A stretch of DNA of 64,000 nucleotides from Stratiolaelaps scimitus. Lineage: Eukaryota; Arthropoda; Arachnida; Mesostigmata; Laelapidae. Shown here piece after piece: positions 1 to 11,008 of the stretch. Position 1 is the first letter of the stretch. Each line of letters starts with the position of its first letter. Both the position numbers and the translations under genes were made by a program. A model generated the notes under the pieces. It was not told the origin of the DNA, searched no databases, and saw nothing but the letters and a program-made list of their open reading frames with translations. The stretch covers positions 16,481,001-16,545,000 of the forward strand of contig JABWDB010000005.1 of assembly GCA_019614645.1 (NCBI GenBank), written 5' to 3'.

Positions 1-860
1 ACGAAGTCAACCTTGCTATTACCAGGATCTGGGTTGGGCCTAACCGACGATGTCTAGCAGCAACTTGGACAACCAGCCAAAAACCTGTGCCTCGTGCCCC
101 GTAAAGTAACCATCTATACTCCACTGTTGGAGCGAACAATCTAAGTCTTTCTAACTCAATATATATATATATATAATATCGCGAAGATCATCTCATTGAA
201 TACGATCTGCAGTGCGGCGCTTCGTCACGAGAGAGTTCGACGACGCCGGAATCGACGTGAATCGCTCAAATGTTTTCAAATTTTCAAACTGGACTCGCTG
301 TTTTTGAAATCAATTGATAATAATAAATAGCAACAATCTTAATGATTAGTTATAACGATGTTGGCAAGACACAGGATAGACGAACAAATATAAATACACA
401 ACTCCACGACTACGGGGCATCGATGGTTTGTGGCTAATCTGTGAAGTACACGCAATACAGCACGAATCTAGCTTGAGTTCGAATTCGTCAGCAACATCAG
501 TATTACAACTGTTATTACATCCAGCAAAGGTTGATGCAACTGACGACATATTGTTGACTGCGACACATCGTCCGCGATCTGATGGACACCCCTGCAAAGC
601 AGTGTGTTCAGTGAAGCTTCAACGATCCGTTTGTCCATGTTCCTGCTCTATTGCCTGCGAAACATTGTTGACATGCCAATATATTATACAATGCTGCGAT
701 TGCTGCTTGAGCGTCGGAGCAACGCCAGCCAGTGGAGCGGGGAAGCGATCAGCGGCAAGCGAGCGGCAACTGTATCACGATGAGATACGTACCCACACGC
801 ACCCGTCGACGGACGCATACAAAGTCCAACGCCGAACGTTGGCCGGTCAACAAAAGTGAG
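1..860. other. no gene seen
   Basis: Mixed-composition sequence with a short (AT)n run at 159-175. A 143-codon + frame (428-859) is Cys/Ser/Thr-rich with no recognisable domain, overlaps an opposite-strand ORF, and is not called. Confidence 0.4.
159..175. repeat. (AT)n microsatellite
   Basis: Uninterrupted AT dinucleotides, about eight units. Confidence 0.9.
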
Positions 861-2300
861 CCTGTCAGTTAACTATCTGTTTCGTCCTGAGCAGCGAACG
901 AGACTTACTTTCACGGGCCCTCCTTCGTCTTCTGAAAGGAATAACGAAGAAAAAGTATGTAGCACAAAAATAGAAGAAACCGATCGGACCTGAACAGCCA
1001 GCAGCCAACCAGCCACAACAGCAGCAACAAGCGGCCAGTTGCCTGCAACAATGGCCCCGGCAGCGCCGCGATGGTGACGGTAGCTCCGGCGAAGTCAACA
1101 AAAACACCAATCGTGGCAACAGCAGCATGGCATAGGAAAATGAGAAAACACATTTGACGAAGCCGACAAAAGGCGCGCCTGTGAGGGAGGCTGTCTGTGC
1201 TCGGTCTTCGGTGCGATTCTTCGGCACCACTCACAGATGCACGTGCTTGCGAAGCTTAGAGACGTCTGAACGCGGGCATAACGGGGACGCCAAGCGGGGT
1301 CGTTCTCAGAGACAAAGTCGTTCAACTTTTAATCGACGTGTGCAAAGGGAACGTAAAAAACGTTTCACCAATACTGAATCACTATGAAACGGAATGAACA
1401 GTGCAACAACAAGCTGTTAACGGAGCTCACCAAATCGACTGAGACAGGAGGGAAGAGTTCGGTGTATTTGAAAAGAAATCCATCTGCGTCTACATACATA
1501 GTACTATGGACACCTTGCAGTCGAGGCGATTCGTTGTTTCTGGCCACGTTGAAACGGGTCTCCTGGACATCGAAATTACATTTGATACAATCACAGCATA
1601 CTTCAATTACATGTGGCTGTGTATCTTTGCTGAAGTCAACACAGTTCGATATTAAATGTGCACTTCGCAAACTTGTGCACTTCGTAAGCGGTTGCATTTG
1701 TTTTGTAACAGCGAGGCAACACGCCGTCCTTATCTTCTCGTATTCATACGACGATATAGCTAAAATTAAGCCAATATATAACTAAACATCAAAAACTTAA
1801 AACTTTAGCATGCGTCTCGTTTCGAGAACTAACGAAAATCACAACCAAGACCATACGAAATTCATACGTGACTACCCCTAAAACGCATCATAGCTTGATA
1901 ATTTTCATCTTCCATAGCCACGATAGCACTAGGACACCAGGTGCTGCGGACGTCGAGCTTGAACAACTCTTTAGGTCGACGCCATAGTGTTGATTTTCCG
2001 CCTAGACAAAGAAAATCGTAGCGACATGAAGCGATGACAATCATACGTCTCTCATATATTCCTACCCCTATATGAAATGCGCTTTTTCGGGTTTCAGTTG
2101 AGCTAAGGCAAACGTTCGTCTCGGATTTATCGATGCTGCTTCGCCGCTTTTTCATTTTCTTTTATCGATGTTTATGCAATCAATCGTAGTGTGATTTCTG
2201 TATTGATGTAGAGGCATATTCACTGCTTCTTCTTGTTCAAGTGTTCGCTGTGCTGATCACTGGTAGTAGGTGGTGGCCTTTCTCATTTTCTTCCTCTTCA
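861..2300. other. CAG-rich patch then AT-richer DNA, no gene seen
   Basis: About 990-1,130 carries CAGCAACAAG-type A/C/G repeats that make minus-strand Leu/Cys-rich ORFs. Beyond 1,400 the sequence is AT-richer and holds only short competing ORFs. Confidence 0.35.
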
Positions 2301-2814
2301 TCTTCTTCTTCGCCTTTGGCTGCCTTCGGTGGTCGCCGTGTCGATGTGTTGCCCTGATGCATTGAGGGTTGATATCACGGCTGCTGCCACAGTGGCTCCG
2401 GTAGAATTGCGACCGCCGTTCTGCAGTGGCTGCAGCATCGGCGGCGGCAGCGGCGGCAGAAGCGCCCGTGGAATCACGAAGAGCATAGATGAGCAGCATA
2501 GCACGAGGAGCGAAGTAGTCATAGTAATACTAGTAGTCGAAGTAGTTGAAGTCAGCAGGCGCATCGATGTCAGAATCTTCTTGCTGCAGTGCCTACAGCG
2601 CGCGCGAGGAGGGGGGGCGGCGAGACGGCAGCACGACCGCCGTCTACTCAACACCGGACTGACAACCACGATCGAGCCGCGACGTGACGCTGGCTGAACT
2701 TCTGCCGACTTCAGCACAGACTGTTAATAATGCTACTACTATCTTCCACTGCTACTTTGGAACCGCTGCTGCGGCCGCACAGCAGTTGCTGCTGTTGATC
2801 CCTTCGTGGCCGCT

Positions 2815-2851
2815 ACTGCTGCTGCTGCTGCCGCCGCCGCCGCCGCCGCGG
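2815..2851. repeat. (CTG)n followed by (CCG)n
   Basis: About five CTG units pass directly into about seven CCG units inside the 2.3-3.3 kb island; both strands are open across it. Confidence 0.9.
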
Positions 2852-3243
2852 CAACCGCTCCTGAGCAGAAGCATTGTTCGATGGCAAGGCCGTGACACCG
2901 ACGGCCGGGGTCGGAGGTCATCCGGGGCACCGGATGAGGAGCCACCGGCCCGTAGGAGCAGCGGCGAAGCGGTAGCGAGGGCTCACCAGCAGCAATGATA
3001 GGTGAAATGAAGCGAGCGGCTGTACGAGCCTGCTGCGCGATACAATCCAGTGGCGATGGTAAGAGACCACCGGTAAGCACAGCAGAACGGAGAAAAGAAG
3101 CCGAGCGAGAAGCATCATCAGAGAGAGACTATCGAGAGACGACGAGAAACGGGCCGGTAAGATCGCATCGCCGCCATCACCACCACCACTACCACCATCA
3201 TTTCGCAGAAGTCAGACCCCTTGCGGCGGAAGCGACTGAACGC

Positions 3244-3278
3244 TAACCAACCAACCAACCAACTAACCAGCCAGCCAA
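3244..3278. repeat. (CCAA)n-like tetranucleotide repeat
   Basis: AACC units, degenerating to AGCC, lie just upstream of ATG 3,296 and would be leader sequence if that start is used. Confidence 0.85.
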
Positions 3279-3295
3279 GAATCCATCGCTGCAAC

Positions 3296-3423
3296 ATGGC
3301 GCAAACCGGCCACGATTACACCCAGCGGCGACATCAACGCAGCAACAAATCCATCGATATCAGGGATATGGATATACGAGTTCACTACTTCTCTCAAGAT
3401 GTTTTAGCTGAGATTGGACAATG
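3296..3423 (+). CDS. candidate first coding exon after a GC-rich leader
   Basis: ATG 3,296 sits in CAACATGG, an excellent start context, at the end of about 1 kb of GC-rich triplet-repeat sequence. The frame gives 42 codons plus two bases and then reaches ATG|GTGAGA, a usable donor. Without splicing the frame ends two codons later. The peptide begins MAQTGHDYTQRRHQRSNKSI and ends SQDVLAEIGQ; it is polar and basic, with no recognised family. I saw no convincing downstream partner exon. It could equally be a chance ORF downstream of a leader-like or promoter-like island. Confidence 0.2.
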
Positions 3424-4643
3424 GTGAGAAGCGAGACAATCTGAAAGATGCCGACTATTATATCAGCCGCATTAGCAGCAGCAAAAACGCCGTCGACATT
3501 GCTATGAAAACAAAGGGAACGAATGAATCGAACTCAGGACATCGTTCACCGATTGTCCATCTCATCGTCTCGTGGCTTTCATCAAGCCACCAGCAATAAA
3601 AATGCATACTATTGCCCAAATGACGATCAAAGACCTCTGTTATGGCTGCTACTTCTTTTGAAGTTCGGCACCTGGCTCATTGCTGCTGCTCATGGACGGT
3701 GCTGTCTAAAATCTGTATATGGTATATATAACCATGCGCACTAAGCACAAGATACAATTGCGGGTGCGTGAATGAACGCGCACGATAATACTCTATAGTG
3801 CGATGATATCACGGCAGTATTTAAGATTCATTAGTCGTTTTACATTGATCTGTATGTGACCTTTTGGCAATGGGGTCCTGTAATGCAGTATCGATACCCT
3901 AGTCTTATGGTTTCAAGACAGAATAACCCCCACATATAGACGAATGATTATTTTAATATTAACGAATGAACAAGGATTCCGTCCACGAAACTTACCTGAC
4001 AATTCGCTGGAGGGAAATTCTAAATTGAAGTCGTGTTGTGTCTGTCAGCGCAAGTCGCAGTGTAGTGCTTATATGTCCTGTTTCATTGGTTTGGTCTCCA
4101 CCTCATATATTGTGATCTGAAATCGGATTTGCAAATCCGATTCATCATCGATAGGCTCAACGATAAGACCGCCACCGTCCACAGGTTCTCAAGGTGTTTG
4201 CATTGTTGGGTACCGCTTTCTGTCCAACTCGTTCTATTCACGCTATGTCTTGTAGTTACTCTGCATCTTCTACCACCTCGGATTGACGATCACCCTCGGC
4301 ATCGTAGATGCCGGTGAGATTATGCACAATGCGCTGATGGGGAGTACCATCGGCGTCTCTCACATCAACGTGACGAAAGCGTTGATTTCTAGACGGAGCG
4401 TATCAACATGAGCAAAACCAGCTGGACAAAACGACCTTCGTCATCGACTCTCGGCTATCTGCTCTCTTGAGACTCGTTGACTTCATTGTAAATTCGACTG
4501 TGTGCTTTATAAACCGAGACACGTTCTTTGACGTTTGACGCGATTGATAAATCAAATGTAGCTCGCCTCTTTTATTCCTGTCTCAACTCAAAAACCGTTG
4601 GGTGAAAGGCCGCATCTGCGGTGATCGGCCGCGGTTTGCTGAG

Positions 4644-4662
4644 TATATATATATATATATAT
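4644..4662. repeat. (AT)n microsatellite
   Basis: About nine uninterrupted units. Confidence 0.9.
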
Positions 4663-4929
4663 CAGTGGAGGCCGGATCAGCTGGCCCCATTGCCCACAAC
4701 TAAATGGCCCGCTTCATAGATCAGTCCGAAGGGACATCAATACATATACTCACACCGAAACACAAACAAACTCACACACAAGGAGAGCGAACGTTCCTGC
4801 TACTGCCTTTTTCACATATCTCCTTGTTCCTTTTTCATGATGAGATCTCACTGCTGTTAGCCATTAAGTTGGCCGCGATGCAACCGGCGCTGACAAATGA
4901 GGCGAAACTAAAAGCCAGTAATCAAATTG

Positions 4930-4979
4930 GAGAGAGAGAGAGAGGAGAGAGGCGAGAGAAAGAGAGAGAGAGAAAGAGA
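4930..4979. repeat. (GA)n purine tract
   Basis: Interrupted GA repeat of about 50 bases; such GAGA arrays can bind GAGA-type factors in arthropods (inference). Confidence 0.9.
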
Positions 4980-5000
4980 TGGTCCAATAAAACTGAAGAA

Positions 5001-5012
5001 TATATATATATA
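5001..5012. repeat. short (TA)n run
   Basis: Six units just after the GA tract. Confidence 0.85.
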
Positions 5013-5462
5013 TCAAATAGGATGCGACGGACAGAGACGACAAAATCTACAAGAAAACGAGCAAGTCGAGCCGCTAAGCTCTGCGTCGACGCCTCCTTTG
5101 ACGATCATCACATCAGTATTCTAGAGGGCCTGAAATTCGGTAGTTGATGATACAAATCCGAAGGTAGTAGTTGTACTGATAGACAAAACGGACCGATAAA
5201 GCTGCAGTCCGCCAAAAGATTTCGTTGGGGAGAGATAATGGACCTCGCTGACACGACTTAGCCAATGGACGGCTTCCTCAGCTAATAGAGCGATAGCTCG
5301 GGGTGACCGCTTCGTAAACATGGTATACACTACGCACAGCAATTGGTGGTAGAAATGTTCATGTCATTGGGATGACGAAATGGAAGCTATTCCGTTAAGT
5401 CCCAATGGTTGTAAAATATTCCATCCTGTAGGTTACGATCTTCTAAAATAGAAGATTTAATT

Positions 5463-5481
5463 AAATAATAATAATAATAAA
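5463..5481. repeat. (AAT)n microsatellite
   Basis: Six trinucleotide units. Confidence 0.85.
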
Positions 5482-6252
5482 AGCACCTAATATTCCCGCA
5501 TGTCTTGAATCAGAGACACCTTCATGGAGTGCGATAGCTCATCAGATTGGCCCGGAACGGGTCGGTACATCAAAAACACCTGGGACAAACAGCTCGCAGG
5601 AAGTGTTGTGTTACGTTTTCGATTTAACGTTAAACTTGCACGTCAGTATATCGAATCTCTAGAAGATCAGAGCCCTTCAACACTCATGCTTTCTGCATGT
5701 AGCTGGCTTCTACGAGCGCGTTAAAGAGGGCTCCAAAATGAGGGTGGCCTGTGGCGGTAATTATGACCGGGTTCGGGTGTCCGCGCTTCGAGCATACAGG
5801 AAACAGAAGAAAAGAAATAATTTTCTATATCGCGAAACGCTAATATTTTTTCAACTAGAATCAATCGCCCGTTGTTTCCGGCGTATCGATGCTCGTTAGA
5901 CGATATGTCTGTGTGGACTATATGGTCCGGCAGCTCCTCAACCTGACGCCGCATCTTAGGTGACTCTTTCTGCGGTAATACGTTAGCGCACGCCGTGTTC
6001 TCGGTCAAGATGTCGGCGAAGGCTCCCTTTGAGGGTAGCCGCATGCCCGTCGCCGACGGGCAGTCTGCGTCTGCGACGGATTGCTTGGCCTGACCGACCG
6101 CCGTCATAGCCGCGAGCGAACAAACGCCGAACGATGCACCGGAATCAAATTTGCTCCAATTTTCTCGATGATTTGGACGGAGCCTGTCGTTGCTGCGGTG
6201 TACGCAGGATGTGCCCAGGCAAGCTAGACCCACAGTGTTTGCCGACTAGCTC

Positions 6253-6300
6253 ACAGAGAGAGAAATAGAGAGAGAGAGAGAGAGAGAGAGATAGGGAGAG
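6253..6300. repeat. (GA)n purine tract
   Basis: Long GA run with one AAAT interruption and a GGGAGAG end. Confidence 0.9.
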
Positions 6301-6902
6301 AAAATGTATGGAGGAACCGCTAAGGAGAGGCCGGGTCGGCAATGGGACAAACCCAAGGCAGAAACGAAGAAACGAGCTGCTGCTAAATGATTTTCTCGGT
6401 CTGAAAACGAAACGAACTTGCTTGTCTCGTTCAGTTGAACAAACGTCTGTTTCGTCTGGCCACACGAGGACTAAATGGACGAAACGGATCTGACTAAATA
6501 AAAGTGAACGAACAAAGGAGACAGATATAGCAGACAGGCTGAGTCTGCCGCTGACATACGCAGGGTGGGCCAGAACAAGCAGAAGAAATTTAATTATGTA
6601 ATTGAAGTTGAAGGGTAAGAAGGGAGGCCAGCCGGTACTGGATACTAAAGGACAGCAGACGTAGTGAAAGGTGATATTCTTATGTGGTAGAGGTGGAGAG
6701 GATAGGCTTAAGGTTCTGGTGTGGCTACTTCATCAAGAAAGAAGGTCGGTTAATATAGGTAGAATAACTCTCTGCCGGAGAAAGAAATGTGACTCGCTTC
6801 GTACGCCCGTCTGAAATACTGCAGATGTTTTTATTGGCTTTCCGGATATAGCACTAAAGCACCGAGCTGCTGCTGATACTCACTGATACTAATTGATCGG
6901 CA

Positions 6903-7163
6903 TTGTGTTCCAGCAGCTATTCAGCAACCATGCGAATACGATGGGGGTTGTATGCGAATTTGCTAGAGATAAACATGTACAACAAATGGAAACGGACATG
7001 TTCACTCATGGGAATCGCGGCTCAGTGTCAACTCGCTGGACGACAAGGTGCCGAACCTGACGAGGATACATGCGCCTTTCAATGTCATCACAAAACCGCA
7101 CCGCACTGGGATCCACCCAATAATTGTTACTTCAAATGTCCCTATAAGGCTAGGGAAAAATAA
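6903..7163 (+). CDS. small cysteine-patterned ORF, hypothetical
   Basis: The last 30 codons read as a compact cysteine-rich peptide with spacing C-x3-C-x13-C-x3-C (CAFQC ... CYFKC), ending in a basic tail. Such spacing is seen in small secreted or helical-hairpin peptides, but I cannot match it to a named family. The stop codon overlaps AATAAA, a poly(A) signal, at about 7,160. The N-terminal part (from ATG 6,903) is not a convincing signal peptide, and the second methionine at 6,930 does not give one either. An overlapping + frame (7,048-7,275) is also open. The C-terminal part could be the last exon of a spliced gene. Treat as hypothetical. Confidence 0.22.
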   Translation: MCSSSYSATMRIRWGLYANLLEINMYNKWKRTCSLMGIAAQCQLAGRQGAEPDEDTCAFQCHHKTAPHWDPPNNCYFKCPYKAREK

Positions 7164-8027
7164 AATACCGAAAGCCAAACCTCCAAAATATGAGCCATAT
7201 CAAAGAGACCGCTTCTTAGCTGCCTCTTTTCCTGAAAGCCGCTATGGAGACCCTATCGAGATCTACAATAGATAGATAGAAGTTACTGCGACTTGTCCTT
7301 AGCGCGACGGTTTTCAGTTCACACACATTCAGAGACATCGTCCATAGAAATATTGGAACCGTAGGCACCGTTTAGGACACGTTGGCTGCGACACACGGCC
7401 TCCAACCTTGAGACTAAACAAATTAAGAGTAGCCGCTGCAGTCCTCACTGCTGTGTGCGCCACCTAGCTCACCTGTGATATGCAGTGATTGTAGGTAATT
7501 ATAGGTTGGCCGATAGCGATCTAGCGGTCTCGCACCATGACCGAATCATCAGAGGCTGGGATCTCGCTAAGGTTTTGGTGGACGCGACAAAGGTGACCTC
7601 AGCAATGATGGCGCCAGTGCGGCGAGGTCCCTCCCTCCCTCACGGGTCTACAGGACAGGGTAGCAAAGTGCCGCGAAATCATCGCCTATCGCCACTAACC
7701 TTTCCGCATGCGATGTCCCAATGTCGCAAAGTGTCGACAGAAAAACCAAGCAGTGAGATCGACTAAAACTGTTCGGCGATCCGATCAGTTCCTAGTTGTG
7801 GAAGAACGAGCCACAGTAACGATCAGGCTCGACGACATTCTGATCAGTTCAAAGTTACGACGTTCTCGAAACGGGGCTGTAAAGTAGCAAGTGAAATGAA
7901 ATTCACAATATAGTCGACGCCACGAAGCTAATGCATGGTATCGTATAGCACAATACCGCAAGGAGTGCACAATAAGAAATCAAAAAAATTGTATTCTCCC
8001 TTCATCTGCTTCCTCTTCTGCTATGAC

Positions 8028-8049
8028 TGTTGTTGTTGTTGTTGTTGTC
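8028..8049. repeat. (TTG)n microsatellite
   Basis: About seven units. Confidence 0.9.
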
Positions 8050-8186
8050 GGCTTTGGCGTTGCGTTAACCCGCGTCATCATCTCGTTCCGCCGGTTGCCG
8101 TGCGTCGATGTCCGCCCACAATCGGCCAATCAAATCTGGCAGTCCGTTGTCGCAGCCTGCGCCCGAGCGATATCCTAGCTGTTTCT

Positions 8187-8202
8187 GCTCTCTCTCTCTC
8201 TC
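8187..8202. repeat. (CT)n run
   Basis: About eight units. Confidence 0.85.
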
Positions 8203-8775
8203 AATCTGTTTATTGCCGCGGTGGGTATGTCACATATACACACAGGCACACACACGCACTCAGCTATAAACAGACCGACCCACGTGTACGTCCGTACGCA
8301 ACAAGAGTGTCTGCGCGTATTCGATTCTTTTTCATCGTCCCACTCACTCTTAATTTCTCATCGACCCCACCGATTTGAACCTGTGCGACCCGGCGGTGTC
8401 GCCAACGCTGCTGAATGGTGGTCGATGCTGTCGGCGTATTTTGTGTGAAGGCCCACACCGAGTCACCGACGACGACGACGACGAATTGAAGAATCCTCAC
8501 GAATGAGAATAGTGACGATGATGATGATGGTGACCTTCAACGAGAAGAAGAAGATGAAGAAGAGAAAAACAACAACATCAACAATAAGTTCCCATCGACG
8601 TTCCGGGCCGAATACGTTCAATTGACTGAGATTACGCTCGGCGTTCGGCAGACGAACACATAGATAGACAAGACCTGCCATCGCAGTCTGAACCAGTGCG
8701 CGATGGCAGAGATAATCTACACTATCCAATGATGATGGTGACGATGACGACGATGCTTCAGCGCATGATAGAAGC

Positions 8776-8830
8776 GCAGCAGCAGCAGCGGAGGCGGCGG
8801 CGCCATCGGCAGCAGCAGCAGCAGCAGCGG
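8776..8830. repeat. CAG/CGG triplet cluster
   Basis: Two CAG runs are separated by CGG-type triplets. The frames through it end quickly, so it is not a poly-Gln coding tract. Confidence 0.85.
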
Positions 8831-8932
8831 AAGGTCAGGGGTCGGCAGTGTGGGAGTGAAGAATGAACCTTCGATGTGATCGCGGCAACGAGTCAGATAC
8901 GGTCACAGCCGAATCGAGAAGAGCCGAGCCAG

Positions 8933-8956
8933 CCGGCCGGCCTGCCTGCCTGCCTC
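8933..8956. repeat. (TGCC)n tetranucleotide repeat
   Basis: CCGG units grade into four TGCC units. Confidence 0.85.
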
Positions 8957-10049
8957 TCCGCCACGGTGTCATAGCCCCAAGAGACGTGGCCAACTTCGTA
9001 CGCTTCGATTCCCAGATAAGTCAATGTTCCCACAAAGGCAAACATTCAGAAAAGATCGGACAAGAAGGCTAACATCCGGTCCGAAGTCATCTATCGCCGC
9101 AGAAGATGTTCGTCTACCCCGCTCGTCCTCCTCCTCCTGCCGCTCATCGATATACGCACGTCTCTGTGCTGTGCAACGACACGCGGTGCACATTATTGAT
9201 GTTGGCAAAGCATTTGATTTTCTCAGTTCTGGTTTGATTCGAGAGCTTACAACGAGCCGAGCGTATTTGCCCAGTTGGGAGAGTCGCGCTGAGAGATGGT
9301 GGCGTTATATTGTGCTTGTTACTCAACACATGTGAACGAAACTCTCATGTATATTCCATTATGCTATTGTCCCCGTGTGCATATTATAGCATTCGCCTAT
9401 TACTCTAATGATGATTTTAACATGGAGAATCTGTAACGGGTCATCCTACTGATGTACAGGTTAGTTAGCAGAGGAAATTCGATGATGTGCATCGTCTCAC
9501 AGCGTCCGTAGCTGATTACCTAAATGTTGACATCAGTTTGAGCTGAACCGCACAAAAAAATTGAATTGTCACGCCTACACGTTCAACAGAACACATGCGC
9601 TGCAGAAATGCGACATGCAGTTCTCGTGACACTCGATTAAATTCATGATTTGCGAACAAGATTAATGTCCGTGCGGACTTATCCGTTCATTCGCATTGAT
9701 CAAGAAACATGAATGTGCAATAACAGTGTGCTCTGTATGACATTCAAAAGGAGCGTTCTACTGTCTGAGAGGGAATCAGACCCGTTCGATTGCTAATGTC
9801 GTTGCTACTGCGAAGCAAGCATCGGTCGCAGCTAAATCGACGGTGCCGTAACGAAATCCAGCACGTTCCAGATATTCCAGGTGTAATTAGACAGACCGTG
9901 ATATCTGACCGCTCTCTTCGTGCCGCTGAATTTCGGCGATGGACGCTGCCGATTATAAATAAAAAAAATAGACAGATTGATGACTATTTGGAGCGTCGCA
10001 CAATAACGCAATATGTGTAATGGGAGATATACGCTATACCGCGAAGAGC

Positions 10050-10053
<4 letters not shown>

Positions 10054-10083
<30 letters not shown>
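10054..10083. repeat. (TA)n microsatellite
   Basis: About 15 uninterrupted units. Confidence 0.95.
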
Positions 10084-10087
<4 letters not shown>

Positions 10088-10966
10088 TCGTCGGCGCGTA
10101 TTCGCAAAACGCGCGGTAATGGCATTGCCGTAATGGGGCCACCTTCGATGATGACCACGGGACGGCGGGCAAGACAATTTTCTTTTTGTTAGCCGAAACA
10201 ATTTCGTAGGAATCACCTCTCTCGGTAGCAATATCGATCCCATGTAATCACCCTGGATGAAGTTACTGGAACGATGGAGAATATATTTGGCAGGTTTGAC
10301 ATGGCGTTAATTTCTTCTGAACACGTTCGGTCGCCTCCCTGATTAGACACCATGAGCAGGTGCTGTTGAAAAGCAAAATATTTCGGCACTTACAAACGAT
10401 ACACCTATCTGTTGGATTCATGTGGTGGTGAAAAGAACTACCGAAATGTCATGACCTCGACACGCGCGTCCCGGTCGCTAAACGTAATACATTAATTAAG
10501 GTAAAAGGCAAAGCGTACCGTAAACGTATACAGTATAGGATTTTCGGTATCAGGAGCCTGATGGACGTCATGTAGCTTAATTGAGTCCGCAATGACCAAG
10601 TAATTTAGCCAGACTTGGCTTAGGAGAGATCGAGTTAGCACATTTGCACCGCCTCCCGTTGATAGACGCGGGCTGGCCGGTGCAGCGCTGACGAAACCAT
10701 CCCATGAAGATGTTGATACTTATTGAAAAGTACGGAGAAGATATGATGATGAATAAATAGATCGTAGATAGTAGATGATACTGTGCTCGATGCCATTTGC
10801 CGCTGCGCCGAGATAGATAATTGATAGGGAACATTCTGCTGATTTCTGTCTTCTTCATCACGACCATCACCATCAGGCCGTTAAAAGCAACAATGACGAC
10901 GACAACAACAATAACAAAAGTGTGCCGGGAATCGAAGCAAAAGAAAAGGGCGTCGGCAATTAAGTA

Positions 10967-10971
<5 letters not shown>

Positions 10972-11001
<30 letters not shown>
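10972..11001. repeat. (AT)n microsatellite
   Basis: About 15 uninterrupted units. Confidence 0.95.

Positions 11002-11008
<7 letters not shown>

Larger units (their letters stand above)
2301..3295. other. GC-rich triplet-repeat island, possible promoter/leader
   Basis: Dense in CTG, CCG and CAC triplets and CpG; open in several frames on both strands, which argues against coding. It ends at the good start context of ATG 3,296 and contains donor-like GATG|GTAAGA (3,060) and ACCG|GTAAGC (3,074). Confidence 0.3.
3424..6902. other. no gene seen; microsatellites
   Basis: Mostly AT-rich DNA with (AT)n, (GA)n and (AAT)n tracts listed separately. Short ORFs conflict between strands and match nothing I know. 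Confidence 0.4.
7276..9340. other. no firm gene; GC-rich triplet island at 8.7-9.2 kb
   Basis: Holds a (TTG)n run, a (CT)n run, CAG/CGG triplets and a (TGCC)n patch. All long frames here coincide with low-complexity sequence. Confidence 0.35.

Noticed and set aside
9190..9260. IIDVGKAFDFLSSGLIREL in a + frame, reminiscent of the DxxKAFD block of reverse transcriptases
   Set aside because: Neighbouring RT blocks are missing upstream and downstream and the frame ends soon after; KAFD alone is expected about once by chance in six frames.
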